A DNA stretch of 64,000 nucleotides from the NCBI GenBank assembly GCA_016791475.1, contig JAEUWI010000024.1, positions 35,370-99,369 on the forward strand, in the 5' to 3' direction. The notes under the pieces were generated by a model. It had not been told where the DNA came from and searched no databases. It worked only from the letters and a program-made list of their open reading frames with translations. Below, piece after piece: positions 46,322 through 55,572 of this stretch. The DNA is from Candidatus Hydrogenedentota bacterium. Its GTDB lineage: Bacteria; Hydrogenedentota; Hydrogenedentia; Hydrogenedentales; JAEUWI01. Within the stretch, counting starts at the first letter, position 1, and each line of letters opens with the position of its first letter. The translations under genes and the position numbers were made by a program.

Positions 46322-48124
46322 ATGTCATTTCTCATTATACTCGTCGCCGCCTGGGGCACCGGATCGGTGATGTTGAGCCGCGTCCCGATCCACGACCCGC
46401 TGGAGTCGCTGGGCTGCCGTCTGCTTTGCGGGCTGGTGGCGGTGGCGGTGGTTGCGATGGCCGTCGGCAGCTATTCGCTGAGCGGGGCTCAATACATCCT
46501 GGGCGTGGTGGCGCTCGTCGCGGTGCTCAATTCACTCCGGTCGACGGCGCGGGTGCCGGGGCCTGCCTTTCACGTCCAATTTTCGGGGCTGACGCGGCTG
46601 GAGGCGGCGGCGGTGGCGGCGATTCTCTGTGCATGGCTGCTGGCCCTCATCGGTGCGCTGGCCCCCTCCACGGGGTGGGACGCCGCCGTGGCGCATCTGG
46701 CGCTGCCGTCCGACTACGGTCGGGCGGGCCGGATTCTGACGGAGCCGGGGAATGTCTATTCCGGCTATCCCCATATCATGCACAGCCTCTACGCGGTGGC
46801 CATGCTGGGTAACCGGGAGTTGCCCGTTTCTCTACTGAACTGGTCCATGGGCGGCCTGGCCTGTACCGCGGTTTACAGCCTCGGCCGGCGGGTGGGCACG
46901 CGCCAGACGGGCCTCGTCTCGGCGGCGCTGCTGGCCACGGCCCCGATCTATCTCGATCAGGCGGGGAATGTGGGCATTGACCTGCCCTTTGTGGCCTGCA
47001 GCACGGCCGCCCTGGCCGCCGTGGTCGCCTGGCATGACGAGAAAAAAATAGAATGGCTGCTGATCGCGGGAGTGCTCGCGGGCGCTTCCTGCGGAATCCG
47101 GCACACGGGCTATCTGGTCTGCGGATTGCTTGCCATCGGCGTCGTTGCCCTTTCGGTGAAAACTCAACCGATTCGGCGCTGCGCCGTGTTTTCGGTGGTC
47201 GCGTTGCTTGCGGCATCGCCCTGGCTGATGCGGAGCTGGCTGGTAACGGGGAACCCCATCTTTCCCTTCCTGCTTTCGGTTTTTCCCGATTCGCCCATCG
47301 ACCACATTGCCGTGTCGACACCCGGCGCTCACGAATCCATCGGCCGCTCCTCGGGGATGGGCCTGGCGGCTTTTCTGCGGTTTCCCTGGGACATCGTGAT
47401 GCGCCCCGCGATGTTTGACGGGTGGAACAAGTCTCCCGGGGGCATGATCCTGATTCTGGGGGTACCGGGCCTGATCGTGGGCGGTGCGCGGGCCTGGTGG
47501 CTGGGCGCCTTCAGCGCGGCGGGGGGCACGGCCTTCTTCTTCTTCCAGCGCCTCGCGCGCTATCTCCTGCCCTTTTTTGCGCCCATGATGGTGGTGGCGG
47601 CGCTGGCGGCGGAGCGGTTGCCCCGGGGCCGGCGGGCGGTGGCGGTGCTGCTGATGTCTTCGTTTGGCTACGGACTCGCGCTGCACGCGGCGGCGGTTCA
47701 CTTCAAAATCCCCGTGGTGCTGGGGCGCCAGTCCAAACAGGAGTACTTGAATCAGCGGGTGGAGCGCTATGGCGCGTTTGAGTTTGCGAATCGCCGACTG
47801 AACGATGGCGGCACGATCCTGACGCTGGATCAGCGGAGCTATTATCTGGATGCGCCGAGCTATCAGAATCACTGGAGCCTGAAGCGCATCGCCGCGCTAT
47901 CGCTGGACGACCAGGTGGCGTGGCTGCACGAGAACAAAATTCGCTATGTGATGGTGCCGGAAGATTTCGTAGCGGAATCCGGGGCGCTCTCGGGGGAGAT
48001 TGGAGCGATGGTCGCGTCGTGGCAACGGACCCCGCAATACTTTGAGCTAGTTGACACGCCCCTGCAACTGCCCCGGAAGAACGGGGGCGGTGTGGAGAAG
48101 GTTTCCTTCTATGCGGTGCACTGA
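46322..48124 (+). CDS. GT-C fold membrane glycosyltransferase-like protein (ArnT/GT39-like)
   Basis: A 600-residue protein with 10-12 hydrophobic segments. GWDAAVAHLALP at about residue 118 is the first periplasmic loop with the aspartate typical of GT-C enzymes that use lipid-linked sugar donors, followed by SGYPHIMHSLYAVAMLGN. The last 120 residues are a soluble domain. The ATG at 46322 has AAGGA five bases upstream. It starts the plus-strand polysaccharide locus and ends 2 bases before the flippase. Confidence 0.75.
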   Translation: MSFLIILVAAWGTGSVMLSRVPIHDPLESLGCRLLCGLVAVAVVAMAVGSYSLSGAQYILGVVALVAVLNSLRSTARVPGPAFHVQFSGLTRLEAAAVAAILCAWLLALIGALAPSTGWDAAVAHLALPSDYGRAGRILTEPGNVYSGYPHIMHSLYAVAMLGNRELPVSLLNWSMGGLACTAVYSLGRRVGTRQTGLVSAALLATAPIYLDQAGNVGIDLPFVACSTAALAAVVAWHDEKKIEWLLIAGVLAGASCGIRHTGYLVCGLLAIGVVALSVKTQPIRRCAVFSVVALLAASPWLMRSWLVTGNPIFPFLLSVFPDSPIDHIAVSTPGAHESIGRSSGMGLAAFLRFPWDIVMRPAMFDGWNKSPGGMILILGVPGLIVGGARAWWLGAFSAAGGTAFFFFQRLARYLLPFFAPMMVVAALAAERLPRGRRAVAVLLMSSFGYGLALHAAAVHFKIPVVLGRQSKQEYLNQRVERYGAFEFANRRLNDGGTILTLDQRSYYLDAPSYQNHWSLKRIAALSLDDQVAWLHENKIRYVMVPEDFVAESGALSGEIGAMVASWQRTPQYFELVDTPLQLPRKNGGGVEKVSFYAVH

Positions 48125-48126
48125 CC

Positions 48127-49746
48127 ATGTCTGACCGGCGGACGATCGCGCGAAATACCGTGTTCAACGCGGCGGGCCGCTCCTGGGAGGCCGTGGCCGG
48201 CATCGGGCTGACGATATACACCATCGATCGGGTGGGGCTGGAGGGATTCGGGCTCTGGTCGCTGGTGGCGCTGTTCACGGGCTACGCGGCCCTTTTCGAC
48301 TTTGGCGTCAGCAGCGCGTTCACGAAATACATTGCATCCTTCGCGGCAAAGGAAGACCGAAACAGCGTGAGCGCGGTGGTGAGCACGGGCGTGTATTTCT
48401 ACGCACTTCTGGGCCTGCTGTTCGTGGCGCTGGGGTGGCCGCTGATCGACCTGCTGTTGCTGGGGATGGTGAAGCTCATGCACGCACTGAACCCCGGTCA
48501 TACGCAAATCATTGCGAACAACGCCCTGTGGGACGAGGCAAGGGTGCTGCTGCGTGGCGCGCTGCTGCTCTTCGCGGCGGGGAATTGCGCGGCGCCCTTC
48601 TCCGCCCTCCAGTCGGGCCTTCAACGGATGGGCCTGACCAACGCCATCGGTCTTGCGGCGTCGCTGGTGAAGGTGGCGGCGACGGTGGTTTTCCTGGAGG
48701 CGGATTTTGGCGTGCGGGGCCTGCTCTACACGAGCGGCGTGGTCTTTACCTTCAACACCGCTGCGAGCGTGGTGGTGGCCTACCGAATCTATCCGGGGCT
48801 GCACTGCAACCCCCGGCGCATGACCTGGCCCGTGTTCAGGGTCTTGCTGGGCTTCGGCTGGCGCTCCCAGGTGGCGCGGCTGGCCAACCTGATCAATTTT
48901 CAGACCGACCGGATGATCGTGGCGCTGGTGAGCGGCGGCAGCCTCGAACTGGTGGGGCTGTATCGCGTCGGCGAGGACCTGTCCGCCAAAGTGCGTCAGG
49001 CGCCGATGTTGATGGTAAGCGCGCTGGTTCCCGCGGTGTCCAGTCTGGATGCGCGGGACGATCAGGAGCGCCTCCGCATGCTTTACCTCCGATCGACGAA
49101 GTACGTGGCGGCGGTAACGGCCCCGGTGGCGCTGTATGTTCTTGCCGCCACTGAAATGCTCCTTTCACTCTATGCGGAAAAGACGGGATTGCGCGAAGCG
49201 GGCTGGGTGGCGCGAATCATTATTGTCGGTTATGTGATGAACGTGCTGCCTGGACCGGGTGTGAGCATTGCCCTGGGCAAAGGCAACGCGGGACTGCCGA
49301 TGATTGCGGGGATTATCTCCATGTCCGGCAATATCGCGCTGACCATCGCGCTCTACGGGCTGATCGGGTTCTATGGCATTCCGCTGGGTACCGCACTGGC
49401 GCTGGGGCTCTCCACGGTATGGTTCTTTGGCGCGATGCGGCGGGAAGTGGCCGTGCCCCCGCTGCGCCTCCTGCGCGAATCATTGTTGTGGCCCGTGGTG
49501 GCCGCGCTGCCGGGCTCTGCGCTGTGCGCGGGAGTGAACTGGGTCTTGTCCGGCTACGAAGATCGCGTCGGCAACCTGCTGATCGCGGGGGCCTGCGCCG
49601 GCCTTTTCGCTTTGAGCTATGTCGCCTGCCTGCGTTGGACTCCCTTCCTGGATCGCTACGATGTGGCCTTTCTTCGCGAGACGTTGCGCCTGGACCGCAT
49701 GCCCGGCTTTCGATTTCTTACTGCGAGGGCCGAAAATGTGGTCTGA
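48127..49746 (+). CDS. Wzx-type polysaccharide flippase (MATE/MOP superfamily)
   Basis: A 539-residue membrane protein with about 14 hydrophobic segments, starting RRTIARNTVFNAAGRSWEAV and containing GLEGFGLWSLVALFTGYAALFDFGVSSAFTKYIA, typical of oligosaccharide flippases that move lipid-linked repeat units across the inner membrane. It follows the GT-C gene by 2 bases and overlaps the methyltransferase by 11. Confidence 0.9.
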   Translation: MSDRRTIARNTVFNAAGRSWEAVAGIGLTIYTIDRVGLEGFGLWSLVALFTGYAALFDFGVSSAFTKYIASFAAKEDRNSVSAVVSTGVYFYALLGLLFVALGWPLIDLLLLGMVKLMHALNPGHTQIIANNALWDEARVLLRGALLLFAAGNCAAPFSALQSGLQRMGLTNAIGLAASLVKVAATVVFLEADFGVRGLLYTSGVVFTFNTAASVVVAYRIYPGLHCNPRRMTWPVFRVLLGFGWRSQVARLANLINFQTDRMIVALVSGGSLELVGLYRVGEDLSAKVRQAPMLMVSALVPAVSSLDARDDQERLRMLYLRSTKYVAAVTAPVALYVLAATEMLLSLYAEKTGLREAGWVARIIIVGYVMNVLPGPGVSIALGKGNAGLPMIAGIISMSGNIALTIALYGLIGFYGIPLGTALALGLSTVWFFGAMRREVAVPPLRLLRESLLWPVVAALPGSALCAGVNWVLSGYEDRVGNLLIAGACAGLFALSYVACLRWTPFLDRYDVAFLRETLRLDRMPGFRFLTARAENVV

Positions 49747-50551
49747 GGTGAACGCGAGACTGCGCGCCTGGGCGGAGAACGATGGTCGGGGCTATCCCGA
49801 CTGGGCGGTGCGCTATCTGCCCATCCTGCGCCGTTTCCCAGGGCGGGACTGGTCGGCGCCGCGCATCCTGGAGATCGGCGCGAACGAGAATGGCTTCGCG
49901 CGCTTCAGCGGCGCGCGGGTGGTGGCGGTGGATATTGCCGTACCCCACTTGAAGGCCGCGCGGGCCAGCCAGGCCGTGACGCCGGTGGCTGGCGATATTG
50001 GCGCGTTGCCCTTTGGCGACGGTCAGTTTGACGTGGTGGTTTGCATGGACACCTACGAGCACATCCCGGCGGAACACCGAAAACGGGCCAACCGGGAGAT
50101 TCTTCGGGTGTTGCGGGCAAACGGAGTGGCCGTGATCGGCTTTCCTTCCGGCGAGGCGGCCTTCGCGGCGGAGGGCCGGATCCGGGCGGCCTATGGCGCG
50201 CTTACGGGCGGCACGATACGGTGGCTGGAGGAACATGTGGCGATGGGACTTCCGGACGCCGGAGAGGTGAAAGGGGATCTCGCCCTGGCCTGTGGTGCAG
50301 ACTATCGGGTAGAGCGACGGGGGAACGGAGCGCTCTGGATGTGGGAATGGATGTGGCGCGTGCTCATGTGCAACTGGCCGGGAAGAGGCAATGGAATAGC
50401 CCAGGCAGCCCTTCGCGTCTTGGTACCGGTGCTCTCGCGCATTCACCATTCGCCCTGTTACCGTACCATGTTGTGGGTTTTCCCGAGGGGAAACAATGAC
50501 CAGGGAAAAGAAAAGCGTTATCAAGATCCGGGCGGAGGCTTCCGTGCGTAA
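49736..50551 (+). CDS. SAM-dependent methyltransferase
   Basis: A 271-residue class I methyltransferase. Motif I is ILEIGANENGFARF, the acidic residue after strand 2 is D in VVAVDIAVPH, and FDVVVCMDTYEHIP and EILRVLRANG mark motifs II and III. Its ATG at 49736 overlaps the flippase end. It probably modifies a sugar or lipid-linked intermediate of the locus; the target is unknown. Confidence 0.85.
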   Translation: MWSEVNARLRAWAENDGRGYPDWAVRYLPILRRFPGRDWSAPRILEIGANENGFARFSGARVVAVDIAVPHLKAARASQAVTPVAGDIGALPFGDGQFDVVVCMDTYEHIPAEHRKRANREILRVLRANGVAVIGFPSGEAAFAAEGRIRAAYGALTGGTIRWLEEHVAMGLPDAGEVKGDLALACGADYRVERRGNGALWMWEWMWRVLMCNWPGRGNGIAQAALRVLVPVLSRIHHSPCYRTMLWVFPRGNNDQGKEKRYQDPGGGFRA

Positions 50552-50569
50552 TACCCTCGGATTTGCATC

Positions 50570-51538
50570 ATGAGCCTTTCGGTCGTCATCCCCACGTGGA
50601 ACGGGCTCGCGATGCTGAGTGAATGCCTGGACAGCCTGAAACGCCAGTCGTATCGGGACTTTGAAATAATTGTCTCGGACGACGGCTCGACGGACGGGAC
50701 GGCGGAGCATCTGGCGCGACATTTTCCCGAAGTGGTGGTGGTGCGATCGGAGAAGAACCAGGGCTTTGTGGCCGCGGCAAACGGGGGAATCGAGCATACG
50801 CGGGGCGACTGGATTTTTCTATTGAACAACGATGTCATTCTGGCGCGAGATTGTCTGGAGCGGCTGATGGCGGCGGCGCGGCGCGGCGATGCGGCCATGC
50901 TCGCGCCGCTGGTGCTGTGGACAGAGGACCCCCGGCTGGTTTACAGTGCCGGCGACCACATCGGGCCCAATGGAAGGCCGATCAGCATCGGTCACATGGT
51001 GGAACAGGGCCTGTTTGGCATGACGGAACGGCCCTTTGGCGTGTCGGGAGGGTACGGGTTGTTTCGCGGAGCGCTGCTGGACGAAATTGGCGTGCTGGAT
51101 CCCGCTTTCGGGGCCTATTTCGAGGACGCGGACCTGTGTTTTCGGGCACGCTGGGCGGGTCATCGGACTCGGCTGGTGCCGGGTGCGGTGGCGTGGCACG
51201 TGGGCAGCGCGAGCATCGCCGGACGTCTGTGGTGGCGCACGCGCCAGTGCTACCGAAACCATGCGCTGCTGGTGGTGAAGAATTTCTCATGGCGCATGCT
51301 TTATTGGAACGCCGGTGCGTTGCTTAAAGAACGGCTGCACCAGAATGGTCGCCTCTTTCAGACGGCGCGACACGCCTGGGGCAGTGTATTCGCGGTGGCC
51401 TTCGTGCTCGTGGCGTGGATGGATCTGGCCCTGCACCTTCCGGGCGCCCTCTGGAAACGGCGGCGGATCATGGGCAACAGAAAAATCAGCGACCGGGCGA
51501 TGCAGGCCCTCCTCCGGCGGGGAGATCATCATGTATAG
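50570..51538 (+). CDS. Family 2 glycosyltransferase
   Basis: A 322-residue GT-A enzyme. SVVIPTWNGLAMLSECLDSL begins the domain, DDGSTDGT and FLLNNDV give the nucleotide and DxD-like sites, and YFEDADLCFRARWAGH is the acceptor-side motif of rhamnosyltransferase-like members. The C-terminus has a hydrophobic stretch (about 275-297). It overlaps the next gene by 8 bases. Confidence 0.92.
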   Translation: MSLSVVIPTWNGLAMLSECLDSLKRQSYRDFEIIVSDDGSTDGTAEHLARHFPEVVVVRSEKNQGFVAAANGGIEHTRGDWIFLLNNDVILARDCLERLMAAARRGDAAMLAPLVLWTEDPRLVYSAGDHIGPNGRPISIGHMVEQGLFGMTERPFGVSGGYGLFRGALLDEIGVLDPAFGAYFEDADLCFRARWAGHRTRLVPGAVAWHVGSASIAGRLWWRTRQCYRNHALLVVKNFSWRMLYWNAGALLKERLHQNGRLFQTARHAWGSVFAVAFVLVAWMDLALHLPGALWKRRRIMGNRKISDRAMQALLRRGDHHV

Positions 51539-53426
51539 CGAGCCCCGGAAAAGCCGATGGCCCTATGTCGTCATAGTCGGACTCGCCCTGATTGAGCCGT
51601 TGACCCACCTGTGGCTCAAGTATGGCCTGTCGGGAGAAGTGGTCCACAGCGGATTCCGCATCGGAGATACCCCCTTCTTTCTGACGGCGATGAACATTTT
51701 CTCCAACGACTTTTTCTCGCCCTATGTAACCTGCCAGAGCACGGACGGCGCGCACAATCCCTGGCTCTTCGCCCTGCCCCACCACGGGATCTATGCCGCA
51801 CTCGGCTGGGTCGCGAAGGTGCTCCATCTCGATCCCTTCCTGCTCCTCGGCGCGGCCAACGGCCTCTGCGGGGCCTTCTATCTCTGGATGGTGCTGCGCT
51901 TTTTTCGCTACGTGGCGCCGCAGCGGGCGAACCTGTCCTTTGGACTCTTATGCCTGGGCGGCGGACTGGGCGGCGTGGTCTGGCTGGCGAGTCTCGCCCT
52001 CGATATGCAGGCGAAGCCCGGTTTCGAACTCTGGTTTCACCGCCTGGCGCGATACGAACTGATCGAGGGCCCTTTCCTCGCGCCCGCGCTGGTCTTTCCG
52101 CGCCTGTACTACACCCTCTCCCTCGGCATCGGCTTCGCCGCGCTCATGGCCTTCATGGCTTCCATGGGCCGCGAGAACCCCATCCCCGACCGGCGCTCCA
52201 TCCTGTTGCAGTTTCTCTGCACTTACGTGAATGCCCGGGTCGGCCTGCTGTTCTGGGGCGTGGCCGTTTGTTTCATGCTCGCCCAGCCCCTGGTACGCGC
52301 CGGGATGAAGCGGCGCTACTCCCTATACTATCTCCTGCCCACGCTGGTGGCGACACTGCTGGTTTATGTCCCATTTGGCATGAACGTTCAAGGCGCGGAA
52401 AACGTGTCCGATCTGCTGCGTCGCTCGGCCTGGGCGGGCTCTCTGGTAACCGCCACCTTCTGGCTGTGGCCGCTGGCGCTCCTGGCGGTATGGCGGCACC
52501 TGGGGCAAATGGGCTGGTTCGTGCGACTCATCGCGGGCTGGTGTGTCGGCTATGGCGTCACATTCTTCACCCTGTACATCGGCCACCAAATCTGGTTCGG
52601 CAATGTGACGGGCGGCGGCGAAACGGCGGCGGCCATTGCGGTGTCGGACTGGTCGCTGCTCGGCCTGATTCCGGGGACGCTTTTCCTGTGGCGGCGGCGG
52701 CGCGGCGATGCGGAGCAGGCTGCCGAGCACTGGGTGGCGCTGTGGTTTCTGGGACTCGCCTGTGTTTCCGTGGCGGCGGTGGGCCAGGGCTGGTTCATGC
52801 GCCTGATGCCGGAGCGGGGTCTCGTGCTGCTGGGCGTACCCATGGCTATGCTGGCGGCGGAGGGCCTCGGCCTGGTGCGTGGTCGTTTTCCACGCTTCGC
52901 GGTTGCCTACGGCGCGCTCATCTTTGTCTGCGGTGGCGCGTCGCTCGCGGTTTCGGCCCTCTGCTTTCAAGGGCCCCTCGGTCACACGCCGGGCAAGTCG
53001 CCCTTCGGCTGGGTCCACAGCGAAATCGTGCGGGCGGAGGATCTCGCGCTCATCGATCAACTCCGTGAAGGGACGCTGCTCGCCCCGGCCTCGCTACCGC
53101 CCCTGATGGGCGATGTGGCCGTGGCGCGTCGGCCCGGACTCAAGACCATCTTCGGCCAGCCCAGTCTGGAATTCGGCGATCTGGACATGCTCTCAACCGC
53201 CCGGGAGATCCAGCAGTTTTTTTCGCCCGACGGCCAGGACGAATTTCGCGCGTTTTTCGTGCGGGACTGGTGTGTGAACTTTATCCTGTGCCCCGCGACG
53301 AGACCGGTGGACCCCTCGGTGGTGGAGCACCTTTCCCGCCTGCCGTGGCTGGAGCGCATCGCCCAGGAGGGCGACGCGGTGTTGTTTCGCGTGCTCATCG
53401 ATACCCGGCCGCCGAACCATGTCTAA
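51531..53426 (+). CDS. Polytopic membrane protein, paralogue 1 of 3 (GT-C-like)
   Basis: A 631-residue protein with about 11 hydrophobic segments and a C-terminal soluble domain of about 140 residues. It shares ordered motifs with the proteins at 53419 and 57094: LDPFLLLGAANG, YELIEGPFLAP, PRLYYTLSLG, SDWSLLG, GQGWFM, LGHTPGKSPF, and a C-terminal WCVNFILCPATRPVDPSV. The general plan suggests a GT-C glycosyltransferase or ligase, but no catalytic motif is certain. GGGGAG lies six bases before the ATG and the gene overlaps its upstream neighbour by 8 bases. Confidence 0.7.
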   Translation: MYSEPRKSRWPYVVIVGLALIEPLTHLWLKYGLSGEVVHSGFRIGDTPFFLTAMNIFSNDFFSPYVTCQSTDGAHNPWLFALPHHGIYAALGWVAKVLHLDPFLLLGAANGLCGAFYLWMVLRFFRYVAPQRANLSFGLLCLGGGLGGVVWLASLALDMQAKPGFELWFHRLARYELIEGPFLAPALVFPRLYYTLSLGIGFAALMAFMASMGRENPIPDRRSILLQFLCTYVNARVGLLFWGVAVCFMLAQPLVRAGMKRRYSLYYLLPTLVATLLVYVPFGMNVQGAENVSDLLRRSAWAGSLVTATFWLWPLALLAVWRHLGQMGWFVRLIAGWCVGYGVTFFTLYIGHQIWFGNVTGGGETAAAIAVSDWSLLGLIPGTLFLWRRRRGDAEQAAEHWVALWFLGLACVSVAAVGQGWFMRLMPERGLVLLGVPMAMLAAEGLGLVRGRFPRFAVAYGALIFVCGGASLAVSALCFQGPLGHTPGKSPFGWVHSEIVRAEDLALIDQLREGTLLAPASLPPLMGDVAVARRPGLKTIFGQPSLEFGDLDMLSTAREIQQFFSPDGQDEFRAFFVRDWCVNFILCPATRPVDPSVVEHLSRLPWLERIAQEGDAVLFRVLIDTRPPNHV

Positions 53427-55290
53427 AACGGGCGACGGGCGGCGACTGGGACCTTACGGGCTGATGCTACTGCTGGGCTTGATCCCGCCGCTGACCCACT
53501 TCTGGATCGGATACTTCCCCCCAGAGGGCGCCGTGCCCACGGGTCTGTACACGGGGGACAGCGGCCACCACCTGCTGGCCATGGCGAGTTTCGCGAATGG
53601 CTTTCATTCGCCCTTTGCCACGTGCCTCGCGCAGAACACGAATGATGCCGCGTACTTTTCAGTGCCGATCTTCCTGCTCTACGGCGTAGTAGGCGAAATT
53701 GGGCGCATGACGGCGCTTACGCCTTTCCTGTTTCTCGGAATTGCGAACGGCGTCGGTGGCGCACTGCTTTTGTGGAACGTGTATCGATTCCTGCGACGGA
53801 TTGCACCAAAAGACGCCGCGCTGGCCTTCTATTTGTACGCGCTGGGGGGCGGTCTGGCGGGAATGGTCTTTCTGGCGGCGTGGCTCACGGGTGGCGTGGG
53901 GGCGCCGGGCTTCGAGGCGTGGTTCACGCGCTTTGCGCAGTACGAACTGATCGAGGGACAGTATTTGTCCCCCATTTTGCTGATGCCGCGCCTCTACTAC
54001 ACGCTGCCCATGGCGCTGGGTTTTGCCGCGCTGACGGCGCTGGTGGAAACGGATCGGTGCCGGTGTCCGGGTCACCTCTTTTTTACATGCTTTCTGCTTC
54101 TAGTGACCGCGAGTATCAACGTGCGCGTGGCTCCGCTTTTCTGGGGGGCGGGCGCCGCCTATCTGCTACTGGGCAGTGGAAACGATGGACGTTATCGCGC
54201 ATGGCTTGCGGGGTGTACCTTCGGGGTCACCACACTGGGCGGTGCGATCGCCATCGGGGTCATGGGCCAGCACCCGAGTTATACCGCGAATGTTTCCTCG
54301 GTGGCGCGGGAATGCGCCTTGCTCTTGCCGCTGCTCTACGCGACGATGTTTTTCTGGCCTTCCCTTGCGCTGGGATTGCGAAATGGCGTGAGTGCCCAGT
54401 CCCGCGCCCTGCGCAGCGTGTCGCTGGCGCTGCTTGGGTATCTCGCCGCCTATGCGCTCGTTTATCTCGCGCACCAAATCTGGTTTGGCAATTGGTGGCG
54501 CGGCGGCGATATGGGGGCCGCAGTGCTCGCGAGTGACTGGGCTCTGTCGGCGCTGTTGCCCGGTGCTTTGCTGGGATGGCGCTGGAGAGCGGGGGAGACA
54601 ACACAGGGGGCAATCCATTTGCGCTGGGTTGCCGCGTGGTTTCTGGTGCTGCTGGCGGTATCGGTAAGCACTACGGGTCAGGGTTGGCTGCTCCAGTTCG
54701 CGCCGCAACGCTGCCTAGTCCTTCTTGGCGTACCCATGGCGCTGCTGGCGGCGGCGGGCTTGAGGACGCTGCCGAAGATGGCTGCGCGGGTGTGTGTCGT
54801 GCTCGTGATTGGTGGCGGCGTGCTTTCCCAGGCCGTGGCCGCGCTGTATTTCCAGGGGCCGCTCGGGCGGACGCCGGGCGAAGGGCCATTCGCTTATCTG
54901 CACTATGAATACATGACCGAGGCCGACGCGCGATTGCTGGCGCAGTTGCCGTCGGGGACCGTGGCGGTGCCGCCCTGGTCTCCGATTGCCTTCGGCGAGA
55001 TCGTGGCGCACCATGGGGACTATCAGGTAATCGGCGGACCGGGTGCGATGAATCTGGGCGATCAGCCCTTCGGCCCCTTGCAGGAATCGGTAAATCGCTT
55101 CTTCAGCCCGGAAGCGAGCGAGGCGGAGCGGCGGGATTACGTGGCGAAGTGGTGTGTGGACTTTGTGTTCTGCCCAGACACGTGTCCCGTGGACCCGGCG
55201 GTGCTGGAAGGGCTTCGACGCCTGCCCTGGCTGGCGGTGGTCGCGGAGGAAGGTCGCGGGGTGGTGTTTCGGGTGGAGGATGAAGGATGA
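53419..55290 (+). CDS. Polytopic membrane protein, paralogue 2 of 3 (GT-C-like)
   Basis: A 623-residue relative of the preceding gene: GFHSPFATC, LTPFLFLGIANG, YELIEGQYLSP, PRLYYTLPMALG, SDWALSA, GQGWLLQF, LGRTPGEGPF and WCVDFVFCPDTCPVDPAV in the same order. It overlaps its upstream paralogue by 8 bases, as expected of a tandem duplication kept in one operon. Function unknown; a sugar transfer role is inferred from the locus. Confidence 0.7.
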   Translation: MSKTGDGRRLGPYGLMLLLGLIPPLTHFWIGYFPPEGAVPTGLYTGDSGHHLLAMASFANGFHSPFATCLAQNTNDAAYFSVPIFLLYGVVGEIGRMTALTPFLFLGIANGVGGALLLWNVYRFLRRIAPKDAALAFYLYALGGGLAGMVFLAAWLTGGVGAPGFEAWFTRFAQYELIEGQYLSPILLMPRLYYTLPMALGFAALTALVETDRCRCPGHLFFTCFLLLVTASINVRVAPLFWGAGAAYLLLGSGNDGRYRAWLAGCTFGVTTLGGAIAIGVMGQHPSYTANVSSVARECALLLPLLYATMFFWPSLALGLRNGVSAQSRALRSVSLALLGYLAAYALVYLAHQIWFGNWWRGGDMGAAVLASDWALSALLPGALLGWRWRAGETTQGAIHLRWVAAWFLVLLAVSVSTTGQGWLLQFAPQRCLVLLGVPMALLAAAGLRTLPKMAARVCVVLVIGGGVLSQAVAALYFQGPLGRTPGEGPFAYLHYEYMTEADARLLAQLPSGTVAVPPWSPIAFGEIVAHHGDYQVIGGPGAMNLGDQPFGPLQESVNRFFSPEASEAERRDYVAKWCVDFVFCPDTCPVDPAVLEGLRRLPWLAVVAEEGRGVVFRVEDEG

Positions 55291-55339
55291 ATAGTTCGAG
55301 GTTGCGATTTTGGCTGGTGGTGGGAAGAGCACTCTGAGT

Positions 55340-55526
55340 GTGCCACGCGATTCGGCAACGCCGATTCGTGTGCCCTGCGGGGCAGATACCTAGGGTGTGT
55401 TCGCCACTTGAACGAGCGCTTTGTACTCGCCCTTGTTTCGACCCGCCGCCCGCCTTGGATTTCATTGTCGTATCGGGCTCTCACTCCGACGGGCACACGA
55501 ACCGGCGTTGCCGGATCGCGTGGCAC
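55340..55526. repeat. 36-bp inverted repeat pair between paralogue 2 and the SGNH gene
   Basis: Left arm 55340-55375 and right arm 55491-55526 are reverse complements at 34 of 36 positions, separated by 115 bases without a gene. Each arm contains a small hairpin CGGC-AAC-GCCG (or its complement), the same GGCAACGCC core as the B elements at 30.1 kb. It fills most of the 282-base gap between convergent genes. Confidence 0.8.
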
Positions 55527-55572
55527 ACGTGGCTGCAACTGATCGTCCAAGCTGCCTTCCCTCGAACGTCGA

